In this document: piece after piece, positions 54,780 through 64,000 of the stretch
How positions within the stretch are numbered: the stretch's first letter is position 1
How the letters are laid out: every line of letters begins with the position of its first letter
DNA from: Callorhinus ursinus
Lineage: Eukaryota; Chordata; Mammalia; Carnivora; Otariidae
Direction: 5' to 3'
Length of the DNA stretch: 64,000 bases
Assembly (NCBI RefSeq): GCF_003265705.1
Contig: NW_020313044.1
Location: 6,128,535-6,192,534, forward strand
Position numbers and translations under genes: made by a program
The notes under the pieces: model-generated
Database searches by the model: none
What the model was told of the DNA's origin: nothing
The model's input: only the letters and a program-made list of their open reading frames with translations

Positions 54780-54915
54780 CATTCCCTTTTCAGAAATAAT
54801 TTACTGGGGTTTGGGAATGAGCCTGCTTTAATTCAGAATAGAAATGTTAATGTGGGGTTCTTTATGTCTTCTGAAGCCCTCTTCCTGGAATTCTAGGAGA
54901 GATTAGGGTTGATGC
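54780..54915 (+). repeat. Unclassified repeat, copy B of a local pair
   Basis: Partner of 52708-52846, same strand, about 2.07 kb downstream. The match is spread over the full length instead of a single short word, so it is unlikely to be chance. Confidence 0.65.
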
Positions 54916-55935
54916 CTAGGGATGGCAGCATGGTGCCCATGGAAAGGGTCACCCAAATGGCACTGCACGTGTGTGGTGCAAAAAGAAGACAATTCTGCTC
55001 TCCTGGGTTCCCCTCAGGGAGTCAGGAGTCTCCTGCCTAAATGTGGACATTTATTCCAAGAGCCACTTGGGGATGAGGGGTAGGATTTGCAAGGGACATG
55101 TACAGTCACATTAGATGATCACCAAAGGCCTTCTAAAAAGCGTGGTCGCATTTCTCCAGAGGGCCTCGCGTTTGCAATAGGGGAGAGGGCAAGTTTGGGG
55201 ATTGCTGGGAGTATCAAGGGAGAGGTTGACGGCTGCCCCCAAGGTCTTCTTTCCCTGTCCAGTCTCCATGTAATTTTCTGCCTCTTTGATCAATACTTGC
55301 TGAACAGATATGTAGGGAATCTTTATTTAAATTTATGCAAATCACCAGTCCTTCTGTGGAGCCCATTATGACTCCCGGCCATGCTATGGAGCCCTCTGTG
55401 TGTGCCCCCCAGCTGCCAGCAGTGGCGCCACATGCACGGAAGGGATTCCTCCCATGAACTCATTCCTTTGCGGGGAGGCCAACCAATGAAGAGTTCAAGA
55501 GTTAGAACAGCCTCAAAGAATTAGGTTTATGATTGTCAAGTTCCCACTGACAGAAACTGGTTGGGGGGGTTACAGGAAGGAGGGGAAAGGGTGGAGAAGC
55601 CACATGTCTTTGAGAACCCAGCAAATGTCTTAATAAATAGATAAGCATCTTGTTCACTTAGCATTTTCGATGTTAGAAAGCAAATAGGACCAAAGCAGGG
55701 TCTAAGAACTGCATGTTCTTCCCTCCTAAGAGAAGAGAGATTGCACAAACTGATGTGTGTTCAGCATTCATGACCAGTGCAGGAGAGCATTAAGATTGGG
55801 TTGGGCATTGGCTCAGAAGAGACTATAAATGATTCAGCCGGTAAACGTCAAAAGAGAATCGATTTCTCCTAAAGTGCCCTCTACAATATTATTTAATTTG
55901 TCTTTAAAAGGTTAGATCGATTTTAATAATATCCA
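54916..55935. other. Unassigned non-coding sequence
   Basis: Overlapping frames on both strands at 55087-55371 look accidental. No gene or repeat is recognised. Confidence 0.45.
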
Positions 55936-56222
55936 CTGTCTTGTGAATTCCTATTCATCCTTCAAAACCCTCCCTGACACCAGTATCACTGACCAAGAAA
56001 GTGTACCCTAATTTCCCCTAGGGCATCAATTTGCCTTTTTCACGCACAGGTATTGTCACTCTTTTTATATTCAACTGTCAGGTGTTCATTTGCAGGTCTG
56101 TCTCTCCTGCTGGACAGGAGCTCCCTGAGTCCAGACAGTGGCCTCATTTATTTCTGGGTCCTTGTTTTAACCTATGGTGTAGCACTGTAAATGCCATATA
56201 CCTACTCGATAAAGGAATACAC
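55936..56222 (+). repeat. LINE-2 3' end
   Basis: 'cctattcatccttcaaaacc', 'tccctgacaccagtatcact', 'ctggacaggagctccctgag' and 'tttctgggtccttgttttaa', then a 'tactcgataaaggaat' tail follow the L2 3' end. Confidence 0.78.
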
Positions 56223-56309
56223 TTATCCTAGTATAGTATTTATTCTGCAACTACTGGTGGCCATGCATAAACATCCTGGTTTTCTTTCTGGCTGCAGGTC
56301 ACAGGCTAG

Positions 56310-56402
56310 TTACTCTCTTCTAATGAAATTATTTCGTGGATGAGATCACTGAAATTGAGTAATTCTCTCAAGGCTGTAGGACTTGTTAAATGACCCAGCC
56401 AT
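56310..56402 (-). repeat. MIR SINE fragment, antisense
   Basis: 'gtggatgagatcactgaaat' and 'aggacttgttaaatgaccca' recall an antisense MIR core. Weak. Confidence 0.4.
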
Positions 56403-57159
56403 TTTTTTAAGTTTATGACAAACTTATTTGGTATGAAACCTGACCCACGCTGACATGAGTCTATTTATAGTTTTTAGTTATCCATTTATTATGAATATTC
56501 ATATGTTACACTATAAAATATTAGTGCATTTATTGTGTATTGCCCCTTTCTATAATAAGAAACATTCAAAATTCTCTATTACATCTTGCCCCAAGGATTT
56601 CAGAAAAGGTACCCTGTACTTGTACAGTGTGATTTCATCAAAAGAACCCGTATCATGCAGTAAGTGTTCTTTTGTTGTTAGTGCTTATTACAGCAAAGCA
56701 ACATCAACAGTCATATTAAATTGGTGTTAGCCACTTGGCTTGTATTGTGTTACTTTGTTTGCACTTAATTGTCAATGTATTGTGGGTATAAATATGTTAG
56801 AAGCTATATACATTTTACTGTTAATCTAATTTTATATTTATAATATTCAGGTACTATGGTAATAAAAGTAACTTAACCGAATAAAAAAAATTAAGGAAAT
56901 CGATGAAAAAAATTGTATAGCTAAAATTAACTTGAAAAAAAAAACCCTTACATGTCCCTAGGGGGACAATATAAGTGATTTTGTGAGTGATTATATACAT
57001 ATATATGTATATATAGCACTAGTCGTATACATAAATACATAGTATGTGCTCTAAGAATCATGGGCATTATACACACTCAGATTAGTCTTCCTCTTCTTTT
57101 GACAACCCTACTTATTCAGAGCCACAGAAATAACTGGTTCTTTCACTCACCTTGTCCTT
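56403..57159. other. Unassigned AT-rich sequence
   Basis: No gene is recognised. A-rich runs at 56882-56945 and TATA repeats at 56990-57015. Confidence 0.5.
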
Positions 57160-57236
57160 TTTCTCCTTGCGCTGGGACCATGCTAATCTTCTCTGTATCG
57201 CTCCCATTTTAGTATATATGCTGCTGAAGGGAGTAC
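57160..57236 (-). pseudogene. U6 snRNA pseudogene, 3'-truncated
   Basis: The reverse complement carries the U6 5' part: a gtactcccttcagcagcata start (gtgctcgcttcggcagcaca expected), 'tatactaaaa', 'cgatacagagaagattagca' and 'tgg-ccc-gcgcaagga'. Homology stops after about nucleotide 72-75 and the U-rich 3' end is missing. Several substitutions are present. It is a typical L1-made retropseudogene, not a working spliceosomal RNA gene. Confidence 0.92.
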
Positions 57237-58359
57237 AGAGCTTATCCTTTCTCTGATCCCACCCCCGCCTCTTTAGGGGCCACATGCACACAGAAGTTTC
57301 AGAGGAATGAATGGAATCAGCCAGCTGACTTGGAATGATGACAGTAGAGCCACAGTCAGAACACTTGCATATTTACTCTCAGCCAGAAAGATGGAAATTT
57401 AACAACATTTGTGACATTCAAGATGGTAGTTACATGCAGGGCCCAGACAGATAAAAGAAATAGATGAGGTGGGTGGGCTGTAAGAAAGAAAACTGTGCAG
57501 GGTGATGAGGGATGGCAAATCGAAATTCTTCAGTATTAGAGTAAAAACAGGCAGTGGGGGACTATGGTAGAGAAGCAGCCAATCATGGCAATTTGAACTT
57601 GAACACCAGCTAATTGTCAGTATAATTGGGGATTGTGGGTCCAATTTGCTGTATCTTTTGGTTTTCTTTTTCAAAGGGGGTGGTGGGGGAGAAAACCAGG
57701 GTTCTGTATGCATTCTCCTGACTTTCTATATTGGCAACTAATTCAATGAAAAAATAATAGTGTAGATCAAATAAAATACATCTGTGGGCCAGATTTGGTC
57801 TTCAGATCATCACTTTGCATCCTATGACTTAGAATCTGATGGCATCATTAGCATCCTGAACAAACTTGTTACACATGGTCCCCTATTTCTAACCCTGGAT
57901 AAAAAGAGATGGAAACTTTTCTTGTGGTAAATCATATTATTTTCATCTGAGGTGATAGCTTTGGATGTGGCTCAAGAGTTCACTTCTGGAAAAGAGAAAT
58001 CTCTTTCTGCCCTTGTTTGTGACTAATAGTATTTGAAATTAAACTGGATTGAAGACACTGAAATACATACTCAAGGTCCAATCTCACGGCCTTAAAGACT
58101 CTTCCTTTCAACATGGATCCTAAATTGATATTCATCCTTTTTCCATTCCCTTAATCTAGACTTCTCAGAGTTGATATAAGGTGGTGAGTGTCCAACATTG
58201 AATGTTTCATTGGGTCAATAGAACCTGTGAAATCAATCTGTTCAGTTAACAAATGACAAACACTTAATGATGCAATGTTTTCTGAGAGCAAAATTGTTTG
58301 GCAACATATTTGCCAAGTTGGTAAAGAAGACAATTTTCACATTTCAACCCTCACTTGTG
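57237..58359. other. Unassigned non-coding sequence
   Basis: No gene or repeat is recognised. Confidence 0.5.
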
Positions 58360-58480
58360 TTCTACTCATTTCTTCATGCAACAATATGCCTTGAGTGCTT
58401 ATGATGTACTGGACGCTATTTTAGTTACAGTGGATCTCGTAGAGATAAAACAGACAATGTCCCTAAATTCCCTCAAGTAC
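58360..58480 (+). repeat. Ancient mammalian interspersed repeat, family not assigned
   Basis: 'ttcttcatgcaacaatatgc', 'gtgcttatgatgtactggac' and 'agataaaacagacaatgtcc' fit the pattern also present at 7490 and 11395. Confidence 0.5.
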
Positions 58481-59725
58481 AAATCAAATATATAAGAATA
58501 CATTTGATGCCACTCCTAATAAGTATTAGAGGTATTACACAAAACCAAATATACAATTACAGACTACCCTATCCTCAAAGGATAGAGGGAAAAATTGCAG
58601 CCATGCTGGAGAAATAAGGGGAAAAATGTTCAGATGAAAAGAAGACAATGAAGAAAGGATAATAGTGAAGATAGTGAAATTGAACCACATACAGAAGCAG
58701 GAGCGCACAGGCAAATCTTTGGATCAGTTAGGAAGAGATGCCTGGCTCTTCGTTTATGAATTTCTTCCTCAGCTGGATATTTCATAATTAGAAATTGACA
58801 AACAGAAATGGTTACTTTTATGAAGTTAAACTTGGGGTTCATGTAGCTGCACTGGGAGTACATTTCCTAGGCTGAGCTCAAAGAAAACTCCTACTGGAAT
58901 GAATAAGCTCTAAAGGTGTCCAAGTAATAACCACAGTTTAATTTTGAGAGGCAAGAAGCACTGAAAATGAGACAGCCCCAATAGAAATAAAGATTAAAGA
59001 TGATGTATGCTTATCAAAATGTCTCCAGCAAAGAAACTCAACAAACCTGGTTTCTAATGTGGTTTGAGTAACTGTTGATCTGCTTTACTTTATCTTTTGT
59101 AGCATGCTGTCTCTGAATAAAACCCTTGAAAAAGAGTCAGTAGGTAGGCTGAGATCACCAAAGCAATATTGTCTTACAAGTCAAGTTTCCCCATCAGCCA
59201 GTTCTCCCAAGGCAGATTATAGCATTTGTATCAGTATACTTCCATTGAACACTTCTTATGTATTTATGGAGGCAAAGCCTGTAAGTGCCAAAACCAAGGA
59301 GCTAGGAAACTTTTTTTTTTTAAGAATTGATAAACATTTCCTCCAGCCTTCCTATACAGACATAGATTTGACCATGGCTTTTCTTGCTCCCCTAAAACTA
59401 TGTCAGCTAATGGGCAGAAATACAGATTTAAAAACCCCCCAACTTTATCAAATGTAAGAATTTTTATTTTTAGGTTTATATATCTAATCAAATGAACAGA
59501 AATTAATTGAAAAAATTATCCAGATAATCTTATAACATTCACAAACCAATTTCAATTTATAAATAATTGAGAATGAAGTGCCTCATTTGAATTGTTGGGA
59601 TAGTTCAGGTAGTACATCTTCTTTCTTCATTTGATGTGTGTAGACTCACTTTATAGAACCTAGAAAAACAATGTTTGGGATTTAAGAGAAAAGACAACCC
59701 CTGAACACTAAAAGATGTATTTCCT
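58481..59725. other. Unassigned non-coding sequence
   Basis: No gene or repeat is recognised. The 117-codon frame at 59104-59457 has no recognisable domain and contains a T10 run. Confidence 0.45.
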
Positions 59726-59905
59726 AGTGGTCATTCATGCCTTTATTGAAATATTTACTGTACACTTAACATAGATGGGGTGCTCTATTTAACAATTAAG
59801 ATACAAAGATGAATAAAATGGGGCTGGTCCTCCCCTCATGAAACTCACAAACCACCATGGGGATAGACAATCAACCAGACACCATACATGGGATGTAAGT
59901 TGTGA
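59726..59905 (+). repeat. Ancient mammalian interspersed repeat, family not assigned
   Basis: 'cattcatgcctttattgaaa', 'aagatacaaagatgaataaa' and 'cctcatgaaactcacaaacc' follow the same order as the repeat at 58360. Confidence 0.5.
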
Positions 59906-60039
59906 AGGAGAAATTCAGGGTTTGAAGGAAGGGATCCATTCTTGCAGTCAGGGGTAGCTGATGAGATCTAGAGGGTATGTGGGAAGCTGATTTGAAGGAG
60001 AGGGGAAGAAGTAAGGGAGTCAGTGAAGCCACCCAGGAC

Positions 60040-60216
60040 ACTGTAGCCCAGGTCCCATCTGACGATGGGAGAGACTCAAAGCAAGAATAACAGAAAAACT
60101 AGAGAGCCAGGTGCAGGTCAGCCCTCAGAATCACATGTAACAATAAAGCATTGTTGTGTGAAGCCACTACACTTGGGGGCACTCGTTATGCAGCAATAAA
60201 GAAACAGAACACAATG
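60040..60216 (+). mobile_element. MaLR-type LTR 3' end (MLT1-like)
   Basis: 'agaatcacatgtaacaataa', 'gtgtgaagccactacacttg' and 'gttatgcagcaataaagaaa' match the terminal blocks of MLT1/MST-type LTRs (gccactaagttttgg, tatgcagcaatagataac). Confidence 0.65.
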
Positions 60217-60424
60217 GTTTCCATTTTACAAGTGAAGGTGATGGTTGTTGCTAGTGGATCCTGATGTCGTAGGAGCCCTGCAGAGCCTGAAGCAGGGAGC
60301 AGAGTGCTGTGCTGCCAAGGCCAAGAAAATGTCCATCCCCATGGGCTCTCCTTCAGTCCCAGAACAGCTGCTTGTCTTTCTGTTGTTTTCTTACTCCCTT
60401 GTTCTTCATAATTCTTCCTTCTAG

Positions 60425-60512
60425 GAAAGTCACTGAACCTCTCTAAACCACATCTTCTTTATCTTTAAAATGGGGACAATGATAATATCTCTAGTAAGAA
60501 TTAAGTAAGAGG
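60425..60512 (+). repeat. MIR SINE fragment cut by LINE-1 insertion
   Basis: 'gtcactgaacctctctaaac', 'ttctttatctttaaaatggg' and 'acaatgataatatctctagt', then 'aattaagtaaga' follow MIR order. The rest of the MIR is not present before the window ends. Confidence 0.78.
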
Positions 60513-60532
60513 GGATCCAGAGGGGGGCGGGG

Positions 60533-60543
60533 CAAGATGGCGG
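60533..60543 (+). promoter_or_regulatory. YY1 site at LINE-1 start (copy 2)
   Basis: CAAGATGGCGG, a perfect YY1 core (AAGATGGCGGC type), lies 20 bases into the element. The position is equivalent to the human L1 YY1 site that sets the transcription start. Role inferred. Confidence 0.65.
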
Positions 60544-60808
60544 AGGAGTAGGAGACCTGGATTTTGTCAGGTCTCAGGAATTCAGCTGAATAGGGATCAA
60601 ACCATTCTGAACACCTACGAACTCAACAGAAGATCGAAGAAAAGAATAGCAACAACTCTCTGAACAGAGAAGCGACCACTTTCTGGAAGGTAGGACGTGC
60701 GGAGAAGTGAATCTGAGGCGATATTTGGGAGGATAGATGGCGGGGGAGGGGGCCTCCGTCGGCCGCTTCTGGCAAGTGCTAGAGCCGCGGAGCACAAAAT
60801 CAGAACTT

Positions 60809-61375
60809 CTAGAAGTCGGCTCCGCTGAGGGACTTCGCTCCAGTGGCTAAGCGGCAGGTGGAACCCTGGCGGGACAGTGTGGTCTCAGGACCCTCGGGGT
60901 CAGAGAAAGACCGGGGGTGCCTGAGTGCGGCAGAGCTCCCAGGTATCGGAGCGGGGAAGCCGGCTGCAGAGACGGAGCCAAGGCATGGGCTCTCAGCTCG
61001 GGGTTGCCATAAACTGTGATCTGCGGCCCAGTCGGGCCACTGCTCCTCCAGCAGGGACCCAACAAGCGGCAGATCCGGGGAGACTCCCCTTCCTCCCCCC
61101 GGGAGGAGCGACCACAGGGATCTGCTGGTTTTGGAGACTCCACATGGGGTCGGGTGCCAGAGATAGAAACGCTCGGTCACAGGCCCGGTGAGCACGGAGA
61201 GCGGCCGGAGACTGGGGAGACGGGAGTGACTGACTGCTTTTCTCTGGGGGTGCACTGAGGAGCGGGGCCCCGAGTTCTCAGCTCTTCCGGGTGGAGATTG
61301 GGAGGCTGCCATTTTCACTCTCGTCCTCCAAAGCTGTACGGCAAGCTTGCAGGGAACAAAGGCTGCCGAGAGCAA
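60809..61375 (-). other. Antisense open frame in LINE-1 5' UTR (188 codons)
   Basis: The counterpart of the 252-codon frame of copy 1. The C-terminal part (GGGRGVSPDLPLVGSLLEEQ onward) is nearly the same protein. The N-terminal part corresponds to a different frame in copy 1 (the 178-codon frame at 17519-18055), so an indel has switched frames between the copies. No known domain. Coding status unproven. Confidence 0.3.
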
Positions 61376-61640
61376 ACCCGAGCAGATTACTTAGCCCAGT
61401 CGGACAAGGGCGGGGCAATTCTGCCTCTGGCAATGACATTTGGGAACCACGGCAACAGGCCCCTCCCCCAGAAGATCAGCACGAACAGCCAGCCAAGACC
61501 AAGTTTACCGATCAAGGAGAACGGGAAACTCCATCGCTAGGGGAATACTGCGCATAGAATTCATGGCGTTTTTACCATGATTCTTTAGTCTTTCAAAGTT
61601 AATTTTTTTTAACGGTCTTTTTTTTTTTAATTTTTCTTTT

Positions 61641-62150
61641 TCCCTTTTTCAACCAACATCTTATCAATCCCTTTTTTAAAAAAAATTATTTTTCATTTTT
61701 AGAGTCATATTCTATCCCTTCATAGTAGTTACCCTTATTTTTGGCATATATATATATATAAATTGTTCTTTCTTTAAAATTTTGAGATACAGTTTCTTCT
61801 AACAGACCAAGATATACCCTAAATATCTAGTGTATGGCTTTGTTCTAGTCTCCTGCCTGATCACATTCTCTCCCCCCCTTTTTTTTCTTTCTTTCTTTTT
61901 TTAAATCCTCTTCTTTCTTTTTTCAAACAACTTCTTAACTTATCAATTCCTTTTATAAAATTTTCTATAATTTTGATCTTTATAATCATATTCCATCCCT
62001 TCATCATATCAACCCTTATTTTGTACATATATAAGTCTTTCTTTCTTTAAAATTTTGGCAGACACTTTCTTCGAACAGACCAAAATACACCCAAAATCTA
62101 GTGTGTGGCACTGATCTCTGCACCAGCCTGATCATATTTGATCATATTCT
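61641..62150 (+). repeat. Tandem duplication inside LINE-1 5' UTR (copy 2)
   Basis: Unit A (about 61641-61870) and unit B (about 61915-62150) repeat 'cttatcaattcc/cttatcaatccc', 'aatcatattc/gagtcatattc', 'ttctttctttaaaattttg' and 'cagcctgatca/tgcctgatca' in order, as in copy 1. Confidence 0.85.
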
Positions 62151-62330
62151 GCTTTTTTTCTTTTGTTCTATTTTTGTTTTTATCTTTTTCTTTTTTTTCT
62201 TTCTTTTTTCTTTCTTTCCCTTTTCCCCTGGTTTCAAGTCTTTTCTGATTTGTTTAGAGTATATTTTCTGGGGAGGTTGTTACCCTGTTAGCATTTTGTT
62301 CTCTCATTCATCTATTCTCCTCTGGACAAA

Positions 62331-63208
62331 ATGACAAGATGGAAAAAAGCACCTCAACAAAAAGAACAAGAGGTAGTACCGTCTGCCAGGGACCTACTCA
62401 ATATGGACATTAGTATGATGTCGGACCTAGAGTTCAGAATCATGATTTTAAAGATACTAGCTGGGCTTGAAAAAAGCATGAAGTTATTAGAGAAACACTT
62501 CCTGGAGAAATAAAAGAACTAAAATCTAACCAAGTCAAAATCAAAGGCTATTAATGAGGTGCAATAAAAAATGGGGGCACTAACTGCTAGGATAAATGAA
62601 GCAGAAGAGAGAATCAGCGAGATAGAAGACCAAATGATGGAAAATAAAGAAGCTGAGAAAAAGAGAGATGAACAACTACTGGATCACGAGGGCAGAATTC
62701 GAGAGATAAGCAATATGATAAGATGAAACATTAGAATAATTGGGATCCCAGAAGAAGAAGGGGGGGCAGAAGGTATATTGGAGCAAATTATAAGAGAGAA
62801 CTTCCCTAATGTGGGGAAGGAAATAGGCATCAAAATCCAGGAGGCACAGAGAACCCCTCTCAAAATCAATAAAAATAGGTCAATACCCCAGCATCTAATA
62901 GTAAAACTTACGAGTCTCAGAGACAAACAGAAAATCCTGAAAGCAGCTCGGGAGAAGAGATATGTAACCTATAATGGTAGAAACATTAGATTGGCAACAG
63001 ACCTATCCACAGAGACCTGGCAGGCCAGGAAGGACTGGCATGATATCTTCAGAGCACTAAATGAGAAAAATATGCAGCCAAGAATACTATATCCAGCTAG
63101 GCTGTCATTGAAAATAGAAGGAGAGATGGCAAGCTTCCAGGACAAAAATTAAAGGAATTTGCAAACACGAAACCAGCCCTCCAAGAAATATTGAAAGGGG
63201 TCCTCTAA
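62331..63208 (+). pseudogene. LINE-1 ORF1 (RNA-binding protein), broken (copy 2)
   Basis: The start codon at 62331 gives MTRWKKAPQQKEQEVV and then the coiled-coil-like region. A one-base loss near 62485 and an early TAA end the frame at 62513. Further lesions: a 2-base loss near 62545, a TAA at the homologous place of copy 1's stop (62565-62567) and TGA at 62724-62726. The C-terminal part is open at 62778-63152, with TPLKINKNRSIPQHLIVKLT and YNGRNIRLATDLS, parts of the RNA-binding region. The expected end is TAA at 63206-63208. Confidence 0.9.
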
Positions 63209-63289
63209 GCAAAGAGAGAGCCTAAAAGCAGCATAAACCAGAAAGGGACACAGACAATATATAGCAACAGTCACCTTACAGGCAACACA

Positions 63290-64000
63290 ATGGCACTAAA
63301 TTCATATCTTTCAATAGTTACCCTGAATGTAAATGGGCTAAATGCCCCAATCAAAAGACACAGGCTATCAGATTGGATTAAAAAACAAGATCCATCGATA
63401 TGCTGTCTGCAAGAGACTCATTTTAGACCCAAAGACAACCCCAGATTGAAAGTGAGGGGGCAGAAAACCATTTACCACGCTAATGGACACCAAAAGAATG
63501 CTGGGGTGGCAATCCTTATATCAGACAAATTAGATTTTAAACCAAAGACTATAATAAAAGAGATGAGGAAGGACACTATATCCTACTTAAAGGGTCTATA
63601 CAACAAGAAGATCTAACAATTGTAAATATCTATGCCCCTAACATAGGAGCAGCCAGTTATATAAGGTAATTAATAACAAAAGCAAAGAAACACATTGACA
63701 ACAATAAAATAATAGTGGGGGACTTTAACACCCCCCTGACTGAAATGGACAGATCATCTAAGCAAACGATCAACAAGGAAATAAAGACTTTAAATGACAC
63801 ACTGAACCAAATGGACTTCACAGACCTATTCAGAACATTCCATCCCAAAGCAATGGAAAACACATTCTTCTCTAGTGCCCATGGAACATTCTCCAGAATT
63901 GATCACATCCTAGGTCACAAATCAGGTCTCAACCGGTACCAAAAGATTGGGATTATTGCCTGCATATTTTCAGACCAGAATGCTTTGAAACTACAACTCA
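63290..64000 (+). pseudogene. LINE-1 ORF2, N-terminal part, broken (copy 2, cut by window)
   Basis: It opens with MALNSYLSIVTLNVNGLN and keeps LQETH in the endonuclease domain. The frame ends after 108 codons at 63616, exactly as in copy 1, through the same net frameshift. The downstream frame then has its own TAA near 63666 (CAA in copy 1). The rest of ORF2 lies outside. Confidence 0.93.

Larger units (their letters stand above)
60513..62330 (+). promoter_or_regulatory. LINE-1 5' UTR with internal promoter (copy 2)
   Basis: It starts ggatccagagggggg. A consensus YY1 core CAAGATGGCGG lies at 60533-60543. The GC-rich, CpG-rich part runs to about 61540, followed by the T-rich tandem-unit part. 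The layout is identical to copy 1 with small indels. Confidence 0.85.
60513..64000 (+). mobile_element. LINE-1 retrotransposon (copy 2), runs off window end
   Basis: The same L1 type as at 17196, with intact 5' end. It has a 5' UTR of about 1.8 kb, ORF1 (62331-63208), an 81-bp spacer and the start of ORF2 (63290 on). The 3' end and the second target-site copy lie beyond the window. It inserted into a MIR. ORF1 and ORF2 are both broken already. Confidence 0.96.

Noticed and set aside
57160..57236. Functional U6 snRNA gene
   Set aside because: It has substitutions and lacks the 3' end, and no upstream snRNA promoter elements are recognised.
1..64000. CRISPR arrays, operons, phage or defence systems
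   Set aside because: The repeats are dispersed SINE, LINE, DNA-transposon and simple repeats. There are no regularly spaced repeats and no compact gene runs; the DNA is vertebrate.

Overview
The window reads as non-coding nuclear DNA of a caniform carnivoran, most likely an arctoid (bear, seal or mustelid type). The main evidence is the SINE set. At least nine tRNA-derived carnivore SINEs carry the arctoid-style head (gcctgggtggctcagttgg) and tail (ccctgctcagcagggagtct, CT-rich run, aataaataaaatctt). They lie on an older mammalian layer of MIR, L2, MER5/hAT and MaLR-like LTR remains. I found no host protein-coding gene, no CRISPR array and no prokaryote-style system. Apart from LINE-1 reading frames, the open frames are short or low in information and look like chance. 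The DNA is therefore intergenic or deep intronic.

Layout. 1-17.1 kb: old L1 pieces in antisense (about 3.0-5.66 kb), five SINEs, a 210-bp L1 3' tail, MIRs and older repeats. 17.2-24.2 kb: a full-length LINE-1 on the + strand between perfect 18-bp target-site duplications. It has a GC-rich 5' UTR with a YY1-like start, ORF1, ORF2 and a two-unit 3' UTR. Both ORFs are broken, and a 100-base assembly gap covers the ORF1 start. 24.2-45.3 kb: mostly unassigned sequence with SINEs, MIRs, L2s, hAT-type transposon remains and MaLR-like LTRs. 45.3-50.7 kb: a cluster of MER5-type hAT pieces, a retro-inserted 5' half of tRNA-Cys, a young SINE, a CG/CA tract and a probable solo LTR. 50.7-60.5 kb: MIR and L2 pieces, an unclassified homologous pair 2 kb apart and a U6 snRNA pseudogene. 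60.5-64.0 kb: a second + strand LINE-1 of the same type, cut by the window end.

How the parts relate. The two LINE-1s are close relatives (roughly 6% different over the first 220 bp of ORF2, by eye) and serve as references for each other. Comparing them predicts about 72 bp of real sequence in the gap, shows shared ORF-breaking lesions, and shows that 5' UTR structures, including open antisense frames, belong to the subfamily. LINE-1 machinery of this kind explains the SINEs, the U6 pseudogene and the tRNA-half insertion. Repeat boundaries were judged by eye against remembered family consensus and may be off by some tens of bases for the old families.
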